A stretch of 64,000 bases of DNA, from contig JAUFSD010000002.1 of assembly GCA_033030425.1 (NCBI GenBank), positions 806,001 through 870,000 of the forward strand, in the 5' to 3' direction. Source of the DNA: Verpa conica (lineage: Eukaryota; Ascomycota; Pezizomycetes; Pezizales; Morchellaceae). How positions within the stretch are numbered: position 1 is the stretch's first letter; every line of letters begins with the position of its first letter. Made by a program: the position numbers and the translations under genes. The notes beneath the pieces were generated by a model. That model did not search any database. It worked only from the letters and a program-made list of their open reading frames with translations, and had not been told where the DNA came from. Below are positions 1 through 13,125 of the stretch, one piece after another.

Positions 1-2412
1 TCAGGCCCGGGGTACATATCCGCAATACTGTGCCTCCCCCCGCGTGGTCCTGTTGGAATAAACTCAGTTGGGTAGTAGGGAAAGACATAACTTTTGAGAT
101 GTGTTACTTCAATATCTGCCATTCCTTGGATGCCTTGTTAATATTTAGAGTAATATTGATATTCGTTGAATTAATTGATTTCAGGAATGTGTCCTCCTTG
201 CACGTTTACCCCCCAATCTGAGGTCCGAGCCCGAGAGCTCTAGCGATGTGTATACAGGCTTCATTGCATAAAGGGGGGCTTTTTCTCTCTCTCTGATTAC
301 TTGGTCAAAAGCACAAGAAAAGGGAGAAAAATAAAACCCACTAGCCTAACAAACTCTTTGTATAGAACCGTATTCTAGTGCATTGTCCAGTGTCCATGTT
401 AAGCGTAGACACCGGACCGGTACCCAAAGATCACCGGCGGGCACAGCCCCGCGGCGTATCCAGTCAAATATGGACCCTGCGTGAGACATCTAGAAAGAAA
501 TATAATTATTTATCTATATTCGCGCTTATACGGTCGCTTCTAGGGGTTTCTAGGGCCATTTCATTTGCTTGTGCGATACTTAATCTACCCACGATGGGTA
601 TCGTGAAGTCCAAGATCCTTGTAAGGAGGTTTGGTCAAGGAATAACTCACAACGACCGCACTTGCGTTGCTTGGCGAGGGGGCCCAGCATCTTGGCGCCA
701 CAAACCCAAATTGTCGGAACAGCCGCATGCAGATCCCCACAGATGTCAGACGCACGGGCTATCGGTCCGTATCTATTAGAGACGACGAAATTGTGCAGGA
801 CTACATGTACTGGGGGGTATATTTCTTCCAGTACCTTGACTTTGACCCCTGATTGGGGGAGGGGGAGGGAGACGAGTATTTACATCTGAAGGATTGGCGT
901 GACATCTGGCGCAGATATAACGACAGAGAGAGTCCCGGCCCTGGGAATAAGGACTCCTCGTGATCCTCGGTAGTACGGCCCTGTTTCCGTAACATCGGAA
1001 TAACTGATTTTCCGGTACCGGACAAACGTCACAAACGGCGTCCCCGGGCCTAATTCCCAGAAGGGGATGTGGAGGATCTTGCATATTCGTTATTCCCCTT
1101 TATTCTCCGCTACCGCCGCAGCCGCAAACGCTGTCCCGTGTTTTCGCGATGCGGGGTGTGTGTTAGATCACGATCCACGATTGTCTCCGTTTGGGGATAC
1201 TTCAATGAGCAATATCTAATGATGATCCTAAATTACTGTACATAGATAGACCCCCACGAAGTACTGAGAGCTCACATACAGGCCCTAGAGGCATTGTTCA
1301 AGGTTCAAACTCTGACATCGGGTAATTAACCCGGACGTATAGTATCAACAGAGCCAGCGAGTCCAGATGGAAGCACAAAAAGCTCACCAAAAATCACTCG
1401 AGGCGTACGAAGGCCGATATGACCTCAGCACCACCAACTATGCGTGCACCTTTATCCATATTCGAACTCGGCCTCGGTTTCTCTCGGTAGGCTGTCGATA
1501 TGCAGAATTTTTCTTCTCATCTGGATCTTTCGGTTGACGCAACCCCCGCATCGTGGAAACATGCTCACCCCACAGTCTAGATCTCAATCCTTTTTTCGCA
1601 ACACCTTTTGTTATATCCTGATAGCCATGTAATTTGCCTTAATATATGCTGTCTTCATTTATGCAAGTGAAGGATGCAGGTTCCATAGGGCTTTGCGAGC
1701 ACAGTGGATATGTTTTAGTATCAAAATAGTCCTGCAAGCCACCAAGACTCGTCTCCAAGTTTTTCTCTCATAGATATCTTCAGAAAGCCACGCCCGATTC
1801 TCAAATAATCTGCTGAGAGCTTCTACATCCCCTACCTCATCCATCACACAAGCTGTGAATCTCACTGCCCTTCTTTACCACTTGGTGACTCAACATAAAG
1901 TGCGAACACGTAAGGTTTTACCCGTTGGCCCCAACTGTCAGATCATAGTCAGGTCATTCTGTTTTCTACCTGTCACTTGCATGTTTGAATTTAATGCTTA
2001 TGATCGTACCAATAGATCTGACGAATTTTTTTATGGGGAAGAAAAAAACATCCCATTTATTTACTCCACGATGCGGGGTTTCCGCCTAATACTCCACATT
2101 CTTTATTTCAGACAGATTGCGATCAAAGCATTGCTTATAGTGCGACGATGTAGATATATCTTCTGGATTCTCTCTGTTTCTTGTGGAGTGTTTTTGCGAG
2201 GTGCGTTTTTTTTTTGCGGGAGAGCCCGCCGTTTTTGTGGAGGCGGTAAATCCGGCCGTTTTAGGCGCAGCGCAGTAGTCTTTCCTATCGTCTCTTCTCC
2301 CAATCGGGTCCAGCGGTCCCTCCTACTGATCAATAGGACTAGTACTAATGCAGCTTTCCAAATATTATCCCGAAAGTTACAACTTCCTTCCTCGAGGGTA
2401 ATCTTTGCGTAA
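1..2412. other. Left-edge intergenic region, no supported gene
   Basis: Several overlapping short ORFs exist on both strands: about 378-779 and 662-889 on plus, 776-1084 on minus, 1855-2412 on plus. None shows a recognisable domain, a conserved motif or a consistent splice chain. The 185-codon ORF at 1855-2412 reads through a T-run and is rich in Phe, Arg and Cys without family likeness. The stretch 380-1150 is richer in G+C than what follows and could be the remnant of a gene or transposon, but nothing in it can be named. Confidence 0.5.
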
Positions 2413-5400
2413 GTAGTATAAGCCTCTACCCAAACTCGCTTCTCCTGTTATTTTACTCAACACAGCTCCGGTAGAGTACGGATAACTCCTCGGTTAAAAT
2501 AACGCGAGTACTATCGTCGCTAATGTAATCTAGAGTACAGAAGAGATAATATCCGGCAGTTTTATGATCCGCGAACAGGGGCGATTTCATATGAAACATC
2601 AACCTTATTGGAAAACCAGGATAAGATACCAGGTTACGGTTTCAACCTTAGTACCTTCGTGATAAGCTTCCGGATTCACTCAAATTCTACCAACTCCCTA
2701 GTATCTGCATCTAGACTCTAGCTAGATCAAGGTATAACACGGCTCATGTAATAGGCGACTTATAGTACTGTTTAAATTATACGACCTGCCTCCGGTCAGT
2801 CTGCGCCAAGATTGTCCTCTGTGCGCAAGGAAGAGTAGAAATACACGCACGATTCTTATTTTGCCCTCATTATCATTTTTATTTTCTCTAAATCAATCCT
2901 GAACCGGTTTGTTTAACTGACGTGATTTAGTTGTTGGTATATCGATAAAGAAACCACCCTGCATAGGGTGCAATACCAGCGTTCCAGATTAGGATGATAA
3001 GGCAAAAGCGGATAGCCACGCGTATGTCAGCTGGCCTTGATCAAAATGGTTGGATACCAGGCACCGAGGACAGCAAAGAAAACCAGGGAAGAATCGGCTA
3101 TACGGATCTCGCTATGTGGCAGTTATTTTTTCTCGACTACCGAACTAAATTTTAAGCTTTTTTTCCCTTTCTTTTCTTTCTGATGCTGTTGCTGCACAAA
3201 TCCGGGAAACACTTGGTGCGACTAATCACACCCGAGCATGGGGCGGCTGAGGACTTTTGCCGCTAGATATTGGGAAAAGAGAAGAAACCTGGCTGCTGCT
3301 TTTGCGCAAAGCTTCCAGAATACGGGAGGGAGATTTCAGGAGGGAGATTAATGATGGATGTAGCTTGTCAGTGTGACTAATGCTAATTTAGATAACTATA
3401 AATAGATCCTTTTATTCTTTACTGTCTGTTTTATTCTAGACGCCTATATCGCACTCTATATAAAACGTGTTTACAGGCATGGAGTGGTGGTGCAATTTTG
3501 ATAAGACTAGGCCAGAGTGAATCTCCATTTGACCGACATAAGATATCTAGCAAGCTGCCAGAAGTGTTTTAGTATGGATTGGGCCAGAGCTAAACTACTT
3601 TGGATAGGCGTCTGTGAACACTCTCAATCATAGCCAGGAAGTGGTGCGCTGCTCGCAAGAAATATACCACTCAATGGTTGGGTAGGCTCTTAGAGTAGCA
3701 TCTGGATTGATTGGTTCTTCAAGGCTCCTGACTTCTCGGAGCTAATACAAGTTCATCGCGAACTCAATCCTCACTGCATCACACATTTTCGAAAAATTCA
3801 CCCTAGAAAAGATCACATTTCTTTTTCAGCAAGTTTATCACCTTGGCCCCCACAGCATCTAGCGTGATAAAGCAAGAATTAGGGAGCTAGCATATAAGAG
3901 GAGTATTGATTTAATCTACTGTTTGGCTCGTAAAGACCCTAGCACTGTGGGGGTAGAATTAGGTGTGTTTTTTACCCTTCAAGGTCAGATAAATGTACCA
4001 GAAGCTAAGAACCACACAAGTACTGAGACTCGCTTGCAATGTCCAAACTTCATTGCTTGCTACGGAATATGGTTATTTGTTTAAATATAAGTCTAGCTAT
4101 TTGTCTAGTTAAAAAAAAAACTTCTTGCTACTTCGACTTTTTCGATCTACAGAGCTAAAATTTAAAATAAAACACCTTCATCAACGGGTCAGCTCTAGAC
4201 TAGGCGATATCTCACCCAACCAACACGTTCTTTAAGGAGATTCAGCGGTAACAAAAGTCTGTAGTTTCCTAGGGCTCACTACAATGGTCTAAATTTATCA
4301 TGAGCTAGCGAGACAGAAACAAGCCTGCAACTATAGTTAGGGGGATGTCAAATGCTTCGCTCAATCTATCCTCCAAGCGTGCAGGCCGACAGGCGCACAT
4401 CAATCTTATTTTTGGAAATTTCCCGTAAGGGCCACACGAGGATACAAGGACACAAAACTTACCTTCCTCAGTCAACTGATGAGGATCTCAACCTTTTGCT
4501 ACAAATCCAAGTGAACTAAAACAATGCCTCAAAGCAGCTGCATTATGCCGTAGCACCAGTAGCTAAGCGTTTAATTAAGCTTCAACTGCTGCTATTTGCA
4601 GATGGGAGTATGCAGCTCATGATACCAGCGGACTCGAAGGGAATGTGATATATTCTGTTTAGTTTATAGTTCTCTTTTATCCCAAGTCCTGGGCTTAGGA
4701 AGCTTGTTTATACTTCAGCGAATTAAAAGAGTCTATTTTCAAATCTATCTCTAGCGTGCTCGGGGCGTTGAGATTTAACATATCAGTTAGATACATAGCT
4801 TAGTGCGAGTGGTAGACACGCGAGATAGATTTAGATGAATATGCTCGCATTATCCCGTATATGGGATGCCGATGCTTATCACAACCTACGAGGCGTTTTA
4901 TAATTGTATAGATAACATGAATACGAGGTTTGTTACCTTCCATCCCCTTAGTCTTCACACCACTACACAATTCTTGGCCCTCCCCTCGCTTCACAAAAAA
5001 TAGCCTAGAAACACTGCCTCACCTCTCAAAAAAACGCTACATGAGGCGTAGATATTATGCTTATAAAGATCGCAGTCACGTGTAGTAACATAAAATCTAC
5101 TATCTACAGTTGATTTTTAGTCTTACCCTCTATAAACCCCCATAGGAAGCGAAATAAGACTCAGCCCCTTTAAGTACATATTTTTCCAAGTTAAAGATAT
5201 TTTTATTTAGGATAAAAAATATCACACTAAGCTTGGTGACTAAGATTTATATTCACAGATCATCACTCGCTTCAGCATCTAGTGCAGAAAAAAAACATCT
5301 CAAAAATATAAGTAGAACTTAGATGTGGAACTTTAGAATTTGAAATTGAAATACTCTTTAATATATTTATAGCAAGGTTTTAGACATATTAATGATTCTA

Positions 5401-8072
5401 ATGCGCACTGTAGACTAGCCAAGTAGCGGTTATCTTAAATAATCACCTCTGAGATAGGGTGACGTCTAGGTCAGTTTTCTTTTCATTCTTCGCAGCACAA
5501 TCTACAATCACTCTCAACCCATAATTTCTGCTCCTCAACCGTCACTTAATCAGAAGCATCAATTATTCTTCTCTAGAGGTGACCCCAGGACTAAATGCTA
5601 CACACTAGAAGCCACCACGTACCCTAGATGGGGGAAGCTCCTGCAAGGTGCTACATTTTCAACAAGCAGATACATCGCATCTTGTTAGATCTCTTATCAG
5701 TTCGTAACAAAAGAAACGGCTAACCACCATGTACAGTGAGTCCCTGCTGCATCTAGCCACTTCTAGTCCATTTTGCTAATGGCCATAAGAACCCTGCTAT
5801 TATTGGAGGGCCCCCTGATGTTGCATATCCGAGTTTCGGGCTGTGAAACACTGCAGTACAGTATATGGATGTGATTGGCGAGTGCTGTACAATCGCTATA
5901 ACTACTGATCTCCTGAAACAGTCAGGAACGGAAGGATGCCACTTCCTATAGCTAGGCACAAGCTAAAGAACCTCGTGAGAAATCTCTTTATCCAACAAAA
6001 ACCCTGGAGATAATCCTCCTAGGCGTACCAGATTACTAATACCGTACACTCTTGTATCAGTGGCTGTTCCATAGAGGTAGTGAGCCTCGATAGGAAATTG
6101 GTAAGTTCATTAGATGAATATTATAGTGACAACCTTAGGTTCAAAAGGTGGTTTTTGCGGCAGAATAGAGAGTAGTGGACCTAGCTTATGTGAGTATTAG
6201 ATTATAGCTCTTAAGACAATCGCGGCTGAAGTGAAGGGGGAGAATAACTGTTTGGTACGAAATTTGGCGAGAATTGACAACCAGCTCCGAGAATATACAA
6301 TATTCGATAATCACCGTATCACCCATCAAACAGAAAGAGTCCTCGATAAATAGTCTTTTGACGAAGAAACCACAGGAAAGGCCGCTAAAGAGACACTAGG
6401 TATTGCACCTCACTTTAGTAATACTATTCTGGGAATTTAAGTTGTGTATAATGCTTATCTACAACACTATACAAAAACGTAGGCAAAATAAAAACAGTAA
6501 AATAAAGCCATGCTATTTGGCCCTACATATACTCAGCCGAGTTTCACGAAGAGAATAGGGCAGCCTATATATAGAAGCGATATTATGATGAGGAGTAACG
6601 GGGCACTGGCCAAGTGAATGGGGGGGGGCTCATACTAAGTAATCGTCAGTTTTTTCTATTGCAGATCATAGCTAACCTCTCTTGGGCTATAAGGCATCTC
6701 TTATAAGTTTTCACTCAGGCTTCCAACAAAAAATAGTGAATATATAACATATAGGATGCAGAAGCAATCAATACCGCAAGAATATTACTATGGGCTTTAC
6801 TAAACATCATCTGGCTCACCATGACAAATAACGGTATTATCTAATAGTTATATCTATCTATTGTCACTAATAAAATGAAAGGATCATGGGACTCCTTGGT
6901 ATTCAACATCAAGATTGAAGTTATTCAATAAAAACCCTGCCTTGCAGGCAATGCGATGTACGATGTACAGCCTAACCCCTCTAATGAGCCGAGAAACTTT
7001 ATATCCGCGGACCTTAAGAGAAACCCTAGGGAGGCCAGTTGGTAGATAAATTTTAGATAAGAGGATCTAAACAAACTAGTTACCTGCCTTAACCATGACG
7101 GCTATCTTATACTTACCTTTATACCGTGCAAGACAAAAATCAAATATAATCTCACCCTATGGAGGAACACCTCTAAACTCAATTATATGATGCACAAAAG
7201 CCTAAAAATCATAAATATAAGCAATTTCCATCTCTCTCTGGTACTACATTATTATGGCAAGGAGTGTATTAATCATAGTAAACCACTCGTTCTCTAGGGC
7301 GAAGTAGTTATAGTAAAATGGAGGTTTCATTTTTTTTATTTTCCTCATTAATTATATGAGCCCGTAATCTATAGTAAAGGGATAGACGGTGTATTACTTC
7401 TTTTAGAGAACTATGTCCTCCGTTTACTTCTACAGCGTCTCTACTTATACTCCAATATCCTATATTTTCTCCGCATGAACTCACCAAAGCGTACTACACC
7501 TACCCGCTATATTCACCGCCAGCCACCTAGCGAACTAAATACACGATATAACTATAAGACTACGGTGTTCTATGGTAGAGTTTTTTGATACTTTACCGTT
7601 CAACAGACTCAGGCTGTAGTCTCACGGGTATTCAAAGTCGGGTATATGACTAGGAAAACCCTAACCCACTAAAGAGACATTGCATTTTATCATTAGTAGT
7701 ACATTTTTCTCGACTCCAGTCTCTTTAATACCTATAGTTGCAAACAGAGCACATAATCAGCTGGTAATAGTTTATTGACAGCTATCTAAGCTTTCAATTC
7801 TAGCTACAATACGAGGATAAAAGGAGTTCTCAAATAAAATTCGAGAAGCAATAAGAAAATAATTACAAACCACCCCCGACAACCCTCATATAGCTGTGTC
7901 CAACTAATTCCCGCCCCCATGACAAAGGCATATCCGCAAACCCCACCCAATAAAACGATCTAGAGTCAGCAGTACATATCTAACCCTGAGATTATTACCG
8001 CATTTCTTTGTTTCCATTGTCTACCAGAGCGTTAAAAATAAAGCTATTCATAGATTCCTGGGCGAAGGAGTT
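2413..8072. other. Gene-free, TA-rich decayed region
   Basis: This 5.7-kb stretch is dense in stop codons in all frames; only two ORFs above 60 codons occur (4800-4994 and 5753-5959, both minus) and neither resembles a known protein. TpA steps and CTAG-like words are visibly common (for instance 6960-7140 and 7320-7480). That would fit old repeat DNA decayed by C-to-T mutation, as in repeat-induced point mutation, but no index was computed. No terminal repeats or transposase motifs could be read. Confidence 0.5.
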
Positions 8073-9660
8073 TTAAGCAAAGGCTCCCACAAACGCCATG
8101 CCAAAAGCACCTGCAAACACAAGGAAGCAGGCTACAATTCGCCTCTTCCCCTTCAGCACCTTCCAGCTCTCGTCACTCAAGAAGTCTTCTGCCAACAACT
8201 CAACCAGCCCTGCGAATACCAACAACCCAGATGAAATAGCATTCATAATCCCAACCATAAGTAAACCGGTTTGACTGTCAGGGCGGTAAAGAGTGTGAGT
8301 TGCAAGACCAATAGCTTGGCCGACTGGAGTACTATAAATGATAGGGTCAGTATTGCGTGAGAATAGAGGAGAAAAGGGACTTACGTGAGACCATATGCCA
8401 ATGCCATCATCCACGGCTGCAAGGCATTAGGCTTCCACTCCAAGACAGCAATTCTGCTTCCGAGTGCGAGGCCTTCAAATGTTTGATGGAAAACAATTGC
8501 GATCAGAAGGACAATGAAACCAGGTCCACCAGTGACACTCAACGCCATACCGATAAAGACGCTGTGGAATAGGATTCCCATCTCGAGGAGTCCAACCTGG
8601 AGGAGTGCTTTCTTGTGAATTTGTTGTGGTGTCAAGCTTTCGCTAATGCCGGGGATATGTTTATGGAGTGTAGCAGTGGTGATATCATGATGAGATTCCA
8701 TGGCTTCCTTCTTGCACTCAGTACCGCAGTTTTCATCTTCAATATCACATTCCTCGACCGCGCATTCGTTTGCCTGAGCAATAGTGTCCGAAGAGTTGCG
8801 ACTCTTATAATTCCCAAGCGCCGGTCTGGTTCTCTGTTCCTTCGCTATATCTCCATACATCTTCAACCCTTGACTGAAAGAATGACTCCTTGACCTTCTC
8901 CTCCCCGCCATCCCAAACCCTACTACTCCAACGCCCCCTGCTCCGCCAATCTCCTCGCTCCCCTGCCGCCCCCTCCCCATCCCCCCCCTCGCACTCGCAC
9001 CTGCGCCCGCATTCCACCCCTCTTTCTCTTCTAATCCATCTCTACCAGAGCTTTCCTTGGTGTTGCAACCTAGCTCGAGTGTCGCCTCGCGGTGATCCGG
9101 CTCCGAAAACCCACCTTTACAGAGTCCTCGCGTAAACAGCATTTCGATTACCGTGACGAAGAAGACAGCGAGCATGGCAATAGCGCCAGGCATAGCTGGG
9201 TACTTCGTGTTCCAGAAATCTGGGAGACAGCTGTCGTTAAGGGAGATAAAGGCGGTCGGAAGGAGGTGCACAAAGGCTGTAGAGATGAGGACACCCGTAC
9301 CAAAGTGACGGGCGCCGAAGAGAAAAGAGGGGGGAATGCGGAGCCAGGGGACCTTTTTAGCGATAATTGGGAATGCGCATGCTTTAATGATATGATCAGT
9401 AATCATTCACACTAGATATCACTCACTCGTAGAGCTGTCGTAAGAGAAAGGAGAGGGCACATACCGAGCGAACTTTGAGCTAAAACCAGGAAGAGGGCCA
9501 TGACATGAAGGCCCAGATTATATTCCTCTTCATTAGAACGGCCAGCGCCACATACGAGCGAAGAGCGCGTTACGAGCGCCTTGTCAAACTCAGACGGGTT
9601 CTGGTTGAACCATGGGTTTCCTGAATCGCTAGACGTTAGAGATGGATTTCGAGGCATCAT
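8073..9660 (-). CDS. ZIP-family zinc/iron transporter
   Basis: This encodes a plasma-membrane-type divalent metal transporter of the ZRT/IRT (ZIP) family, which brings Zn2+ (or Fe2+) into the cytosol. Exons read on minus are 9660-9465, 9381-8385 and 8331-8073, with GT-AG introns of 83 and 53 bp, giving 483 residues. The first membrane segment spans the exon 1/2 junction. Further hydrophobic segments follow, then a variable cytosolic loop with a Cys/acid cluster and HHD/HKH histidines. The hallmark metal-site helices are HSVFIGMALS (about residue 338) and FHQTFEGLALGSRI (about 363). The C-terminus is hydrophobic and ends GAFA, as in fungal ZIPs. The loop between segments 3 and 4 is longer than usual and Gly/Arg/Ser-rich. 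The family is certain; Zn versus Fe specificity cannot be told from sequence. Confidence 0.93.
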
Positions 9661-12600
9661 GACTTAAATCATGGGTGTGGCAAATCAGACAAAAGAGAAG
9701 AGAGCTAGCTCGTCTCATACCGGTGGGTTCAGGATCTCTGGTGGGGCAATTCATCTTGAGTTTGTTGAGGGAAGAATGATGGGCAAATTTCCAGGGGATA
9801 GGTTTGATAGATTTTTTCTTTCAGTGTGTCGAGCAACGGTTGGTGAGAGGAAATGCTTTATTACTGAAGTTTAATGCACTTTGAGAGGGGAGATCTAGAT
9901 GAAGCACGATACAAGATACGAGAGGGTTCTTTAGGAGACTGATGATGCAGGGGAGGTGTAGCTATCCGTGAAGCTGTAGTGTTGAGGTAGAGTGAACAAG
10001 GGAAATGAGGTTCAGTGCACTGCCCAATACAGTTGAGGGATAGATGATGGATTGGGGAGGGATTAATGGATGGATTTATCCACTGATGGATAGACGGATG
10101 ATGGATGATGTTCTTAGTGGAAGGAACTCGGGGGAGGAGCGGACCAGTATATATGATTAGATGTGTAGTCCTAAGCCCATCAAGTACAAAGTCTGTATAA
10201 CTTTGTCGTCAGCCCTCACTCATACATCCTGGCAACTGATAAAGTGCCCTACGTACTCGGCTTGCAGTACTCCACTGTACTCTGGATGCAGCACATGATG
10301 AACCTTGTTGGCGCCTTCACTTTACACGTCGGACCTTCCCGGAACTCTTCCTTACCCGAGAGCCATCCACACGGAGAGATCAAATCATCTCAACGTCCTG
10401 GGACTGCAAGAAGAGTGCCGAAGCGGAAGCTGCGAGATACCCCTCGATCTGGGAGTCTCCCCTGCAGTCATGTTGTGTGTCTCAGGAGGACAGCACTGTC
10501 CGAATTGAGGTTGATTTAGAGTTTTGCTTTTCTGAATTGCTTTTCCTCGATATGTAAATACATGTAGCGGTTTCAACTTTCATCTCATCACTCAGCAATT
10601 GGGTGTACATGAATTGCGGCGTCTTGCTTGATAATTGCCCGCGTCGCTCGCTTCAACGCTGGGCATGGGGAGAGCAAGGGTATTCTTACCTTCCACCACA
10701 GCCCACGGGGTTTCTCTCCGCCTACGAAACTAGTTGTGATGTTGGATTACATCCTACCAACGTCTGATGTCAGTTCCACGGAATATTGGCGAAGCAACCC
10801 GGACCGTTCCGTGCGGTAACCTCGGGAATACAGTACATATAGTTCTTTCTCCTTTATCCAGGGCTGCAACATAATTCTCACAAATAAAAATAATTGGCGA
10901 GATAGAGGGGCTCTTGTGAGTCTTTGATCACTCACTTAATGCTGCACCGCACAGATGATTCTGAGACGGGTATGGGGCTCCCTTGTAATAAAGCTTACTC
11001 CACCAATAACCATGGATGATCTTACTCTATAGATACGCCCATTACGGCATCTCACCACGAGGTTGGCACGAACACATGTGCTCTATACATATATGATCAG
11101 GATAGCCACATAGGAGCAGAGAACCCTACGAACCAGCGAACGGGCTTAATATTTTTCTCTCTGCATCAGCATCTTAACTATCATTTATGCAACAGCGGCT
11201 GCCTACCGAGCAAATTTTTTAGTCCTGTAACTGAGCCCAGACATGACTGTTTCGCATTCACCATAGCCACGACAATTTGCATCTTAGCGCGTGTGCGAGC
11301 GCATATATACTATAGTCCAAGTAGGTAGAGTAGAGAGTACTCTAGAGCATACCGGCATACATGTATGCATAATCTCCCCAATACATGTAGGTAATAGAGT
11401 TAAGGTATACTGAACAGACCTCAGCAGGGTATGAGCTTGTTCTCCAGCTTCTCAGCTCAGACGTTGCAGATCTCGCTTGCGGTCCAATCTAAAATACTAA
11501 AACCAAGAACACACCAGCGTCAAAATCACTCAGTCCGTTGAATCACCCCCCCGCATCAATCTCTATGTGGAGACGAAATTACCCCAGAGAGCGAAAGTAA
11601 ATTATCGGGACCACTCGTAATTGGGGATTCTACTATTAGGAGGGGAGGATCCTCTTGGCATCACCGGTAATCACTAACTTAGCACCGAGAGCCCGAGTCT
11701 ACCCGAACTAAGTATTATAATTCTTTGTGGGGAGAGAAATAAACTCCCGAGCTAGCGGTAGATAAGCTTAATATAGGAGGTGTGGAGAGAAGAGCTCAGA
11801 AAGAAAAGAAAGAAAAAAACCGCATATTGGGCTCCTGCCCTTTTATCCCCCACCTCCTCCTAAAAACCATATATTAGAGATGACGCTCGGTTCGTTCCGA
11901 GTATATACAAGCATTGAGATTACTTTCATGGTGGGTGGGGTGCCTACTTTTTCCGGAGCCCCTCGGCGTAGATCACGACGGACATGTTCTTGTTTTTGGC
12001 GAGACGTGAGTGCTAAAAGTGCCATAATAAAATCCTACGGGTTTGGGTAAAGATTCAACCGGTGGGAAGAGATCAAAAGGTGGGGAGGGGAGGGGCTTTG
12101 TTGGAGTGAGTGCGTCTCTACGGGAAGGTTCGGGTGAATGTGCGTACGGAATTTCAGTGTCCGATAATGAATGTTTATGATGCTGGAAGAGAGACAAAGG
12201 GAATGACCAGATTTATCTTCTAGGTTTGCAGGAACAGCGAGAGAGAGTGAAAGCACAATAGTCCTATGTGGCTTGCCTTAGTGATTATTCTTGACGGCAG
12301 AATAATAAACTCGGGAAGAGAATTCTGGTTTCAGAAGTAGTTCGTCTTACACACTAAGCCCTGCAACATTGAAAGGATAAATAAAAATCTGCATGCAGTC
12401 TCCAGATATTGCAGCTTATAGCAGATTAGATTAACCACTATGATAAACCTGTGGCCCATACTAGTTAATTTTCGCGCTGAGTGGAGGTGTAGGTGGAATT
12501 AAAATCGGATGAAGCCAAATGTGACCTGCTCTGGCTAGAGGAATGTTATGGAGTTGCTACCAATATTATTGGTTGAACCTTTAATGCGCGTAACCAGGTG

Positions 12601-13125
12601 AGGCCAGCACATACCAGGCCGTGCGGGCCACCGATTTGGCCATGCAATTATATAGGTAACTATCTATAGGTCTATAACTCTGTTCCAAATCCGACCCATG
12701 GCTAGTTAGTATACTTACTAACATTATATAACTTATACCTACTTCACGAGTAGTCACTCGGGGTTGTTGTGCCATCAAAGGTGTTGTAGATGCTTCCTAA
12801 CAAGGATAGCTGATGGGTTTCATATGAGTCACGTGTATCTCTATTTGCTGTGTTTGAGGATCCAAGGCAAGGCATCCCATATGAGGGTTTAGGGTTTTCT
12901 CTATTGAAGGATATATCGATAGATCTCTCTATCTCTTTTAGACAATCGATTCAGCACCTTTTACTTCAAAAGGTGCTCACAGGCTTAAGAATTTTGGGAT
13001 ACAGATTTTTTTGAACAGCTTCATATTATCCGCACAAAGTAAATCAAAAGAAAGATCAAATCATTAATCATAATGAATATCAGTAAAAGAAAGAAAAAAC
13101 AAGAAAAAGTACGATATAGAAAAAG
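9661..13125. other. Intergenic region between ZIP and F-box genes
   Basis: About 3.5 kb with no supported gene. It contains the ZIP promoter (just above 9660), a GATG-rich low-complexity tract near 10040-10111, and three copies of the palindrome TACATGTA (10559, 11358, 11382). The short ORFs at 10244-10519, 10628-10819, 11843-12197 and 12581-12778 lack domain likeness and splice support. Confidence 0.6.
10040..10111. repeat. GATG/GGAT-rich low-complexity tract
   Basis: Degenerate short tandem units of GATGG/GGATGA type, including gatgatggatt, taatggatggattt and ggatgatggatgatg. It lies about 400 bp upstream of the ZIP transporter start. This is a simple repeat with no evident coding role. 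Confidence 0.7.

Noticed and set aside
1455..1480. GTTCGAA sequence resembling a tRNA B-box on minus
   Set aside because: No cloverleaf can be drawn around it.
1855..2412. 185-codon plus ORF near the left edge
   Set aside because: Composition follows local base runs, with no motif, no neighbour exon and no recognisable family.
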